Made by a program: the position numbers and the translations under genes
From: Phallusia mammillata
Taxonomy: Eukaryota > Chordata > Ascidiacea > Phlebobranchia > Ascidiidae
Assembly: GCA_003260075.1 (NCBI GenBank)
Contig: QLIY01000001.1
Location: 310,001 to 374,000, forward strand
Direction: 5' to 3'
Length of the DNA stretch: 64,000 nt
Shown here: positions 49,583 to 61,617 of the stretch, in pieces
How the letters are laid out: every line of letters begins with the position of its first letter
How positions within the stretch are numbered: the first letter of the stretch is position 1
Notes under the pieces: model-generated
Database searches by the model: none
Seen by the model: the letters and a program-made list of their open reading frames with translations, nothing else
Told to the model about the DNA's origin: nothing

Positions 49583-52500
49583 CGAGTAATATCCAAAGCA
49601 GATCTGAACTGTGTAGTGTTTGTGTGATGTCTAAATCTCTTTTGCCATCCAGGCCTGATGAGAAACCAACGAGAAAGCAAGTTGGTTCCGACTCTGGTAA
49701 GCAAGTTTTCATTTGTTTCAGTCGTTTTTTGTTTCGAGGAGTTGCAACTTAAACCAAGATTGATCGAAACCGGTGTTTCTTGACCATTTTGCTCTGCCGC
49801 TCTGGTTTTCGTACCCTTTTATTGTCTGCAATCATAAATGAGTTGTTTTTTTGTGACTACATCCACAAACACATGGAAAAATTTATCATGCAATTAAGTT
49901 TCCATGTTTTACAAAAGGCTCAAAAGTGGGTGGATACTTTCCAGTCCTTCTTTAAACCATGGTTGCTTTGGTTATTGGGTAAATATTTTTGTCATGAGAT
50001 GATTTTTACAGTGAAAAGTGAGGCAGGGGACTCATCGACGCAAACATGTGGCATGAATCCTCCGCTACCACGAGGTTGTCGCCCCTTGTCCCATCAAGTG
50101 GCTGGACATCGGTTTGGACAAGGAAGACTCGGCATTGGTAAGACTACATCTAACTTTGCTGTATTTTTTAACAATCTAATCATTACAATACCTTGCCTCC
50201 CCTTTGTGTGTATTTTAGTCTTTGCATAATTTATTGTGGCCCTGTGTTAGTAAGAAAGGGATAACTATTTTTGCCAAGTATAGCTTCGCAAATTGTTTTT
50301 GTTGTGAAAATAAGTGCAGAGTTTTTAACTTTTGTAAATTGTTTTTAATTGCGTACAGTGGAAGGAACTGGTAGTTTGTTAAATTGTTTCATGTAAACTT
50401 GCCTCATTGTGCTGATGCATCTCATTGCATACTAGTTTGGGTGTTTTCAAAAACAGGAAACTGCCCAACTGCTTGTGCATATATAGGCATAGCCCATGCA
50501 AAGCGGTCTCAGATTTGTATATGCTGTAAACTACTTTAACCATTCAAGGGTTTGTGTAATGGTTTTTAAAAGAAGTGAATCACTTTGGAATAGTTAGCTT
50601 TTTACCCAATCCAAAATAGATTGATGTAAAGTTTGGTAAAGGCAAGCGTTTTTTCCAAATATAAAGCCTTAAAATATATGCACACCCATAAAAAATCTCA
50701 TATTCTGTTACCAGTGATGTATTTAATACCTACAAAAGCTGAGCCTGAATACAGGCATCCATATTCTCATCACATGTTGTTTTGCATTTTGTCACCCTAA
50801 ACTTGTTAATTATTAAACTCTTCAGGCATGCTTCAGCATATGGACGGCTCGATACTGAAACCTGTTCAGCCGCCTCCCCGCGGTGGCAGAGAAGTTAGTT
50901 TCTACCAAAAAACCTTTGACTCAAAATGTGAGGATCCAGTTTTGCTCACACTTAGGCCTTTCCTTCCCAAATTTCTTGGCATGTGGAATACTTCATCGCC
51001 ATACACTGGTAACTTTTATTTTTTGTGTTAGTTCAGATTATATGTTGTGTGTTGAAATTGGTAGAGTTAGTCAATGACTACAATATACGATTTCCTAATC
51101 AAATTTTGACAACACCCAGGATTAAAATGCTATTTGTAGCCACACACTGGATCTAGTGTTTCAAAACCCATCTGACAGTTTCTGTTTTAAATTGTTATTG
51201 ACAAGAAACTCAACAGACACAGTGTAATAAACTAAATGACCTTTTTGATTGTGGCGGCCTAAAATCATTAGATTTTTTACGATGTTGCTAATTATTCTAA
51301 AGTTATTTGTTTTTTTCTCAACATTTTGTGTAGACTCATATCTCAAACTTGAAGATGCTTGCCGAAGATTTCGAAATCCTTCAATCCTTGACATAAAAAT
51401 CGGGCGTGTGTCGTACGATCCTGACGCAAATATGGAGAAACAGGCGATAGAAACCGCGAAGTATCCACCCCTTCAAGAACTTGGCTTTCAGTTATTGGGA
51501 ATGAGGGTAAGACCATACATGTGTGTCATCACTTAAACTTACACAAGCATGTCTGAATCAACAAGCACTTGCTCTGTGGCTTTGCTGAAAACTGAATCAG
51601 TGTGTATTTGAATGTTAATGTGTGTATTACTATACTGGCTTACTTGATATTTTAACACGATTTCTATTATAAGATATCTGGTCCATCACCTAATGAAGCT
51701 GTGTTCTATGATAAGAAGTACGGCCGATCTTTAACAAAGGGCAAGATATTTGAAGGTAGGACTTAAGTACATATTGGTTCAAGCACGAAAACCCTTTCCA
51801 GTATATTTTCAATTCAGCTCAACCATTACCATTACATCAGTTCTTCTGTCAATATTTGTTTCCACCAAGCTCTGTGCTAGTGTTTGCGTTGTTTTATTTC
51901 AATGTGCATAAAAGTCAAATGTCTGTTGGTTGGAAGAAAATGTTGCTTGGATCAAATAAATCTGTCAAAAATATATTTATGTTTTAGTGCAACGTTTTGG
52001 TATTTTTTTTTCAAGTAAAGGCATTTCCATTACTTTTTGACGGATTAAAATGTTCAACACTTTTTGTTGCTATCTTTTGTTAATTTTGAGTACAACAAAA
52101 AATTGTGTTGCAAAACTTATAGAAATTAGAAATAAAGCGAACAAGTAATAAAGAAACTTTAACAATAAAGTAGTTGGGTGGTTTTATTATGTGCTTAAAC
52201 AGACACTCCCTCACTTTGTGAATTGATTTTAGGCTTGAATCTGTTTTTCTCCGGCAATGAAGCATGGAAGAAATACATTGTGAAGGCGTTTGTGCAAAGA
52301 TTGGAACTCATACTTGGCTGGTTCGAGTCGCAAGAAAGGTTGGCAAATATATAACACAGATTTTGTAATAAAGTGGGCGAATTTAAACAAGTTTCATATT
52401 CCTGATTTGACATCAAATGTATCTTAGTTTTCCTGGTGTAAACTTATAACCAAACACTTTATCAATAACACATATATGTATAGGCTGTTGCTGCCAGACA

Positions 52501-55500
52501 TAATATCAACTTTAAAGCTTTTTTGGCAATGGTATTTTTATTCCGACGTTTTGACGTCCTATACAGGTCNTCCGACGTTTCGACGTCCTATACAGGTCGT
52601 CTTCATCAGGGTAAATAACACTGAATGCGACTAGTACAGGGCACGATAAACAAAGGAAAAAATAATTAAAAAATATGAAATATGTATATATGTATTACGC
52701 ATAAAATCTGGGCCTTGTTTTGAACTCTAATTTTCACAGAAAAAAATATTTATTTGGGCACTCAACATGGCTATAAAAATGATTTAATGTTGTGGTATAA
52801 AAAACATCCTGTTCTATTTTACCTAGATGCTGTAAATATTATTACCTGTAGTTTAAACTGCTGTTGGTTAACTTTCTAATTGTCAAATTTATTCGTTTTA
52901 ATGGTTGTAAACTGTTTCAAGTTTGGGAAAGTTGGTTTAAATGGAATGTTATAGTCTGCATAAAACAATTTATTTAAATCATATTAAGCCTCATTCATTT
53001 TTACATTAATTTAAGATCATTTGTTCACCACTAAATAGACTAAACTAACTGTAATGAGATTTTAAAACCTGAACACCAGACATATTTAGGTCATGGTTGT
53101 TTCTATAATCTTGTCAACAGAGTGTCTTGCATTCCCTTGTGTGTGATTCAGTGTCAAGTTTTAACCTGGCAGACTTGCAGCATCTGCAACTAATGATCTA
53201 ACCTAGTTTATCTCTCCTACTGTGTCTAGCTGACAAAATGATTAATTCGCCTTTTCATTCTTAATTAGTTTAAAGGCGACTGCTGCTGTTTGATTATCTA
53301 AACACAACCTGTCTTATATTTTCTGTTAAAATTTATTGCAATTAAAAATCAAATTAACTTTTAATTGCTGAATCATTTGTTTGTTGCCTATTGGTCATAA
53401 ATCAACAAAAACAAAATAATAAAAACCATAAATAATTGTGATGTAAATATTATATTAGCCACTTTATTACGGTTTGTACATCATACACACACACACATTC
53501 CTTTGATATTACTTGTTAAAAATTAAAAAGTTAAATGAAATTAAAAATTGTTTTGTGTCGGAAATAAACAACCCTCAATTTTTCAAAGTACACCACGTCC
53601 ATTGAAGGCATTATATTGAATCCCAATTATGAACTTATATTGTACATAGCCTTATATTTTTCTGCTGTTTTATTTTCATAACACTATTAGGTTCCATGTA
53701 TTTAATTTGTTATGACCAATGTAAATGTTATGGTTCCCTATTAACATTTTCACACTTCCTGTGTTTGACAGATAATCTCATTGGAAATTGAATGCACCCA
53801 AATAAATGTTTTGTGTATTGTGTAATCTGTATTGAAAATTACATGCAAATCCTGGTGTAATGTTCATTGTATGTCACAAGGTTTTTATTCTGTATGTAAT
53901 CTATTGCTGCCAGGCATAATATCAAGTTTATAGAGCTCTTCTGGCAATTGTATTTTCATACCAAGATTTCGACGTCGCCTTCAACAGGGTAAATAACACT
54001 TAATGTGTGTAGTACAGTGCACGATAAACAAAGGAAAAAATAAAAAAAAATATGACCCCCCCCCCCCCCCCCCCCCCCCCCGAAAAGTTTTTATTCTGTG
54101 TCTAATATTTCCAGGTATCAATTCTATTCCTCTTCTCTGCTGCTGATTTATGAAGGAGAGTTTGTCGACGGGTCGTCTGACTCCCCCCCCCCCCGAAAAG
54201 TTTTTATTCTGTGTCTAATATTTCCAGGTATCAATTCTATTCATCTTCTCTGCTGCTGATTTATGAAGGAGAGTTTGTCGACGGGTCGTCCGACTCTGAC
54301 GAGGAATTTATTCACAAATATCGACAGCTACAGTTTCCCACAATGCACACTGACAGCTATCTGGCAACGGTTCGACGATTTCTCAACAAGAATGTTGACG
54401 AGGAAAACAAAACCAAAGGACCAAATGGTGAGTTATTTTGTCAAGTTCTTAATTTGAGGTTTAGCATCAAACAATGCCTATTTAAGCTTTGTGGTAATCG
54501 ACCACATGGTAGGTTATTATTATTTTTCTTCTTTTTGTAATTTTTTTTATTTTAAGAAGCCAAAACTCTATTACAGTGAATAACAATGAACTGCAAACAT
54601 GTAGTTTAAATGTTTGCTTTGTTTGTCCAAAGAAATTCTGCAGCAAGTTTTATACAGGACTGTATTTTAAAATGTTTGCAAAAACACACTGGAATTAAAC
54701 AATAAGTATTTAAGCTTTTTAATGATTTGAATTTGCAGTTTCCCTATTTAAGTTGATTGTAGAACATGTAGCCCAATTTAAATTAATTGGTTGCGTAAAA
54801 TTACTTTACTGGATTTTAAATCAATCGAGTGGATTACTATTGAACTTAAAATCCACAAACCAATGCATTCGACATCTTGATTTAATGCAATTAAGTTTGT
54901 CGCAGACAGTTTCAAGTGTTTTTCAATTGAGTTTTAAAAATCTCAAAACCAACCAGGTACAAAAATGTGCAACTTAGGTTAACTGCCTTTTTCCCATTTA
55001 ATCTACTTTGTCTTTGTTGTTCTAAGAATTATTTTAGCTGTTGTAAGTTTTGTTCTTTAAAACAATGACATGACCTCTTTGTACCCCCCCCCCAAAAATC
55101 TCAAAACCAACCAGGTACAAAAATGTGCAACTTAGGTTAACCGCTTTTTTCTCATTTAATCTACTTTGTCTTTGTTGTTCTAAGGATTATTTTACCTATT
55201 GTAACTTTTGGTCCTAAAAACAATGACATGACCTCTTTGTTAAATTTTGGCATCTGGTTTCAATGCAACGAACAAAAGACCTAAAATATTGACAAAACCG
55301 TTCGGTAATTTTATCCATACAACACCGGGAAATTGCTCCCCCCCCCCTCAATGCAACGAACAAAAGACCTAAAATATTGACAAAACCGTTCGGTAGTTTT
55401 ATCCATACAACACAGGGAAATGGCATATGTGGTATCGTATGTCTTGCCATTGTGTGTTGGCATTCATGAAACATGGCTATAACAATGTAATACATAAATC

Positions 55501-58500
55501 ATGCATATGCAAAACGGGAAATTGCCGCTTAGTGTGGGGGCAAGTGCAGGTTACTGTTGTGTTTTCTCTTTGTAATGTTTTCTTGTGTCTATTTGTTGGA
55601 AAGATTTAGTCGTCTGAAGTGAAAAATAGTTTAACCTATTATTACTCTGAACCAGGCGCCTACAGCATACGGCCCGTGAGTGACAGCTATTTACGTGGCC
55701 CTCGCTGACTTCGTCATTTAGTCGATTGTTTTACAATTTTCACTGTTAAATCGTAGGAAGTTTTTATTTGCACTGCATCATTGGCGTTTTTGACATTGTA
55801 TTACAAGGTAAAGTTTAGTTAAAGCTCTCTGAAAAAATTGGTTTAAACTTTTGCCTTCACAGACACCTAAGGGCGAATCGCACTTTGGGAACCACTGCAA
55901 TAAATGATTTTTTCATCACAGGTCTTACAGGGTTACATGAAGGGTTACCTTTAGGGGGCTACGGTCCACGAAAGGTTGAGAACCACTGCCCTAGACTAAG
56001 GTAAATCAATAAATCACAAGTAGTGTTGCTCTATTGTAATAAAAACTGCTGGAAAAGCAATACTCGTTTATACCTTATGTCCGGCAGCAAAAGGTTATTT
56101 ATACAATAACAAGTAGTTATGGGAGAACGTATTTTGTGAAACCCTAACTAAATGTGCCCAAATACAGCCACGATCTATGTTACAAACATTCCTGATTTAA
56201 ATCTCGATTATCGGCGATACAAGATCAGAAAAACACAAAAAACCTGTTCATTACCGACTGTTCGAAGTGATTTTATCCTCAGCCACCAAAACATGAGCAA
56301 GCAGCACCATTTCAGCGTCATCTTGACAAGTTTGCGATTAAACGCGAGTCCCAAACCATGTCAAGTAAAACCCGTGTCTAAATATTTACCAACCCTGCGA
56401 CAACCTCGCGCTTGTAACAAGGAGCTTTATTATTATTACACAGAAAACAAGGTACGCGTCTCGATTTTGAAATATCTTCGCGATGCCCTTAACCTCGGTG
56501 TGGCTCAGATTTTCACCTCAACCTACAGCTCATGCCGTTGCGTGGCGCTAAAAATATCTTATCCGTGAAAAAATCGCGACAATATCTTTCAAAGTTGTCG
56601 CTCAGCGTCAAAAGTGGCGACGTTACAGCCAGGTCACGTGACCAATGCTCACTTTATGCCGCTTGTTGCACATTTTAATCGAGTTGTCCCAACCTGCTTT
56701 GCGCAGTCAACCTTGACAACAAATCTCATAGTTGCGCTGGTAAAATTTGGTCCGTTTTTAACACTTATTTTGCCCCAAAACAATAAACTTGGACTTAAAT
56801 CGGTTTGGGTTACATACATTGCTCGCTTTAACCAATCATATATCAAATATCTTTTGAAAGAAACGATTCGGTTGACTGCATCAATTTCGTTTAGTAAACC
56901 GCTTGCATCGTCAGGCGTATCTCAAACAATTTCGTAAATCCATTGAGAAATTTCTATTTTTATCCCAAACCAAAAATAAACTGCCATCATGGATTAAATG
57001 CACAAAGTTCGTTAAAATCCCGCTTTAAGCTTTCCAAATTCCACTTGTTAGCAGATCAGCAGGTTGTGTTTTAACCAACTTAACATCGATTTAACGAGGT
57101 GTGCGCGTAATGTGATAGCTGGGTTGGTGAAGTAAAGCTTATTCAGCTGAGCATCAGTCTTCACGACATGTTTAGATGTTTAGTTTCCAGCTGTGTTGCG
57201 ATAATCTCGTGTTTACGTGTTAAATGCAATCTGTGTCTATTTTCAACACTGCTAACATGGGATTTGTGACACACATGTCGAATTCTTTCGTGGAATTTGC
57301 ACCGAATTCTAGGTTCTGTGTGTGCTATTGCTAACACAGGTGTGTCTGTGATTGTATGGTTTTGTGGTCATCTACCTGATGTGCTTAAAAACCTACAACA
57401 CTATAGAGGTTTTAGTTGATATTGTAACGCAGTGGTTTTTTACCTTTTTCGACGAACTTCTCACTTAACAGTTCAAAACATTTTCATTCCTCCCCAACAT
57501 ACTACATAGTAAGATGCTAAACCACACAAAGATCATGAAAAAATGGCTATTTTGTCAACTTCACAGGTTATATTTCCAGAGCTTAAGTGTCTATTTACGA
57601 ACCACATGTAAAAATTAAGTCAAAGTTCGTCCCCGGTTGGGAACCACTGCTAACGTATAATTTACGCCTACGTGCCTTTTTACATGTTTTAAGCATACTT
57701 TGTGCAACGAACTAGGGCAGTGTATTAACATTGCATAGATGGATAAAATCCTACGTAAAATAAATTTGAAAGGGTTGATGCCCAATATCAGGAAGCCAAA
57801 GTTTAAAAATTTTATCAAATTACTAAAAAAACGTGACGATGTGATCAATAGATTTGCTCCAACTAAAAGATGGGGGGCTTCAACCCTCTCACTTATTACG
57901 TGGCTGCGTGCTCTAGATAAACTTTCTAGATTAGATTGGATGTCTGGGTTTACGAAAGCAAAATTTTTCCTCATCGAATCAGTTTATCAAAGTTCAGGAT
58001 TTAATCCACATCGTGAAATTCGCGATCCACAAAATTATCGACATTTTCTGATGGAATCGCTTCCGCCGTCGTAAATTTTTATCGTCGTCACTATCGTACA
58101 CGTATCTTGCGCTGATTGGACGTATCACAGATTGTTACGTCACAAATCGCTCGCAGGTCAAATGTTGGAAAGAGATTTTTCTCCCGCGAAAAAAAAGATA
58201 TCGTGATTTTTCTCCCACGCAAAATTTCTCTCAATTATTTCAAGTCACCATGGTAACCGGCGACTCCCTTTTATGACGTTATGTGATTTCATAATATCGT
58301 GGCGCCCGCTCTAGGGCAAAGTTTAATAACAAGTAGAAGATCTTATACTGTGAATATAAAAGTATTGTTTTAGTAACGTTTGAAACCGTAAATGTTTCCC
58401 AACAAGGCAAGTTGCGACGAAATAACATCAAAAAATGTCAACACTTTTGCAGGTGTTAATAATCGTCAGTTATTGTTGGAAATATTTATGGTTATTTAAT

Positions 58501-61500
58501 ACGTTGGCGTGGGGCATAATAAAAACGTGCGCATTAAAAAGATTGAAAATGTTTCGGCACACGCTGACTGGTTCGTTGAGCCTTTCAACTCGATGAAAAG
58601 GTTTCACCCCCCCCCCTTATTTAATACGTTGGCGTGGGGCATAATAAAAACGTGCGCATTAAAAGATGGAAAATGATTCGCAACACTCGGAGACTGGTTC
58701 GTTCGGCCTTTCAACTCAATGAAAAGGCTTCCACAATACGAGTATTTCAGTTGAGCTTTTGTGAAAGTTGTTTTGTTTGACGAAATGTGAAACGAACGTG
58801 AAAAGTTTCTTATTCCTCCTGCCTTGTGCGTATTGAGCGCGTAAGCCACCACCTGTTCAAAGTAAAACTTCAGCAATAACACAATAAATCTAGATGATTT
58901 CTAACACCTAGTAACTTTGCGACATGTGTAGTAACAAAACATACAGTTAACCTCCGTTAAACCGGACCCGTTTGGACCCAACATTTTTTCGATTAGTTTC
59001 AGCCTTATCACATAACAAATCATTTGTACCTGAAGTTTCCCGAAGTTTACTGTAGGTTGTTAAATTAACGCCTTCAGTTGTCACTATTCGGTACAAAGTG
59101 CCCAGTTTCGAAAAGTCATGTACGGCATGTTGTCGTTGTAGTCACGTGGTCGAGCACCCGATACTATGTTGCCCCAACATTCCGAATGACGTAAATTGAG
59201 CATTGCCTAGCAACGAGACTTGTAGGGTTGCCACGAAACATGTTTTGACGTAATTATTGTAACTTTTGATGTCGATCCATACTTTGCTGGTGGTCTGATG
59301 TTTTGCTGCGAATAAGCCGATTCGTGATGGCACATACATGGCCCGATGAATTGAAATCTATTCTTTTCCCAGGTGTGCTATCTACCTTAACGGGTTCTAT
59401 TTGAATGAGATACCGATGATGCTGTTACGGCGAAATTTATATGTTTCAAAGATTATACGCAATAAAATGGAACCGTCTAATATTGTTTAAAATGTGGTAA
59501 AAAGTCCACGTTAATCAAGTCAATGTTTGATGTTAAAATCTTGTGATTTCACGGTCCAGTGAGTTAAGCAGTCAGGCGTAACCCAGTAAACTTCACGCTT
59601 GATCGAGTTCGTTGTGGTAGAATGAAGCGTAAAATAAAACTCAGACCTTGTAAACGAAATTGTAAAGGATCCGTCAATTTTATGGCGTGATTGGTTTTAT
59701 GGCTCAGTAACAATGTAACGTCTCATTGTACGCCCCGTTTTTATGGTGGTTGTCAAATTAATCTGGTTTAAAATGTCAGAAGATGTTCCAACCAATTTTG
59801 CAAAGCCCTTTCACCTACAAACGAATGTGCATGAGCTGAGCTGAGTTGAGTTTATTTCGCTTGGTTGATCGAAAACATAGCCACACAATTGCACTAAACC
59901 TATGAATTTGTAACCTAATAACTTTGTGTTGTATGTTTTGTACCAATCACTTCATACAGAAGATTTTACCGGCTTTTAAGCATTTAAATATAGTTTGTGT
60001 CGTTTTGATTAAGATAAACAAACCTAATAGAATTTATTATTTTGCTTTTCTCTAACATTTCAAACACATTAAATACCGAAGTGGCAATTTGTATCAATGA
60101 CAGCTGTTTGGCTCTTGCCTGATTTTCAACCAGTGAAGTTTCCTCGTTTTGAAACCTTGGCATCGTTTCTCACCGGAAAAAGTCTTGCAACATTTGCACA
60201 TGATGCTCTCAATCATATTGCAAGGCAGGCAGAGTTGTTAATGACACGAGGCCGAAGAATTTCCTGTGATAATCAATTTCAAAATTGTCGTCTTTTTTCA
60301 CTCTTGATCATTGGTTGTCAAGTGGTTGTCCATGATGACTTTTTTGGTGGTCCACAGGACATTAATTATATTTGGTGATAAACTGGAAATACAAGTAAAA
60401 CGCGGTTAATCCGGAACAGTTTGGACCAAAAGAATTGTCCGGTTTAGGCAAAGATCCGGATTAACCGATGTCGGTTAGGTTCAGCCTTACCACATTACAA
60501 ATTATTTGTACCTCAAGTTTTGTCCGAATTATACGAATCCGGTTTAACCTAGGTTAACTGTAGTTGCATAATGTATGTTGGAAGTTTACAAAAATGTTAG
60601 CTGTCAATAATTTGTGTCACTTCTTAAAATTCGGGTTTGAAGAAATATGTTTAGGGTTAAAATGCTGGGTGATTATGCTTAATTTACCTAAAACTTCAGA
60701 AAGCAAAATACTTAATACGTTTTTTTTAACACCACATCACTTAACTGCCATAAAAGACTTTTCTAAAAAACAGGTTTTGCACAAAAACAAAAAGCAGCAT
60801 TCAGATTGGAAAAGCTTGTAAACAAATACAGGGGGTGGGGTTTGTGTAAATAAGCGGGCAGTGACGTTGGGTCGGACTCTTGTCAACAAGATTTGTGATG
60901 CTCTCCTGCTTTGCTCTACAAGTTATGGCGGGCACGTATTTCCGATATGACGTCACATAGGTCATTGTGACGTCACACAGGAACTTCACCGAAGGCGCTG
61001 AACATTCTTCACATATGAGTGATGTATTTGTAAATGGTTGCGAATGCCGGGTGGAAAACGTACCCTAACCTTGCTGTGTTAAGCTTTAAGTCCACCACAC
61101 CACACTGATACTCTTAAAAGGCAATTCTGCATCATCCAATTTTTTAACTGTTTATTGGTTCCTTTGTCCACGCTGTGGCAATTTTGTTGACCCAATTATC
61201 TTTTGCTTAGTCTATTATAATAAGCCAGGATCGAAAAACCGAATCATGTGTCCTTTTGTGAATTTTATGTTTACCATAATTTGTTTTTTGCTTATACATT
61301 GTTTAATTTTTATTCCCGATTAATATTTTGTTCTTGTATTGTTTATCAAAAGCCTTCCGCGACCCACAGGTTGAAAACCCCCCCCCCCAAGCTTTAAGTC
61401 CACCACACCACACTGATACTCTTAAAAGGCAATTCTACATCATCCAATTTTTTAACTGTTTATTTGTTCCTTTGTCCACGCTGTGGCAATTTCGTTGACC

Positions 61501-61575
61501 CAATTATCTTTTGCTTAGTCTATTATAAGCCAGGATCGAAATACCGAAGCATGTATCCTTTTGTGAATTTTATGT

Positions 61576-61617
<42 letters not shown>

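Noticed and set aside
60097-60378. 93-codon plus-strand frame in the IPMK intron
   Set aside because: No family resemblance or splice support, and length not exceptional for the region.
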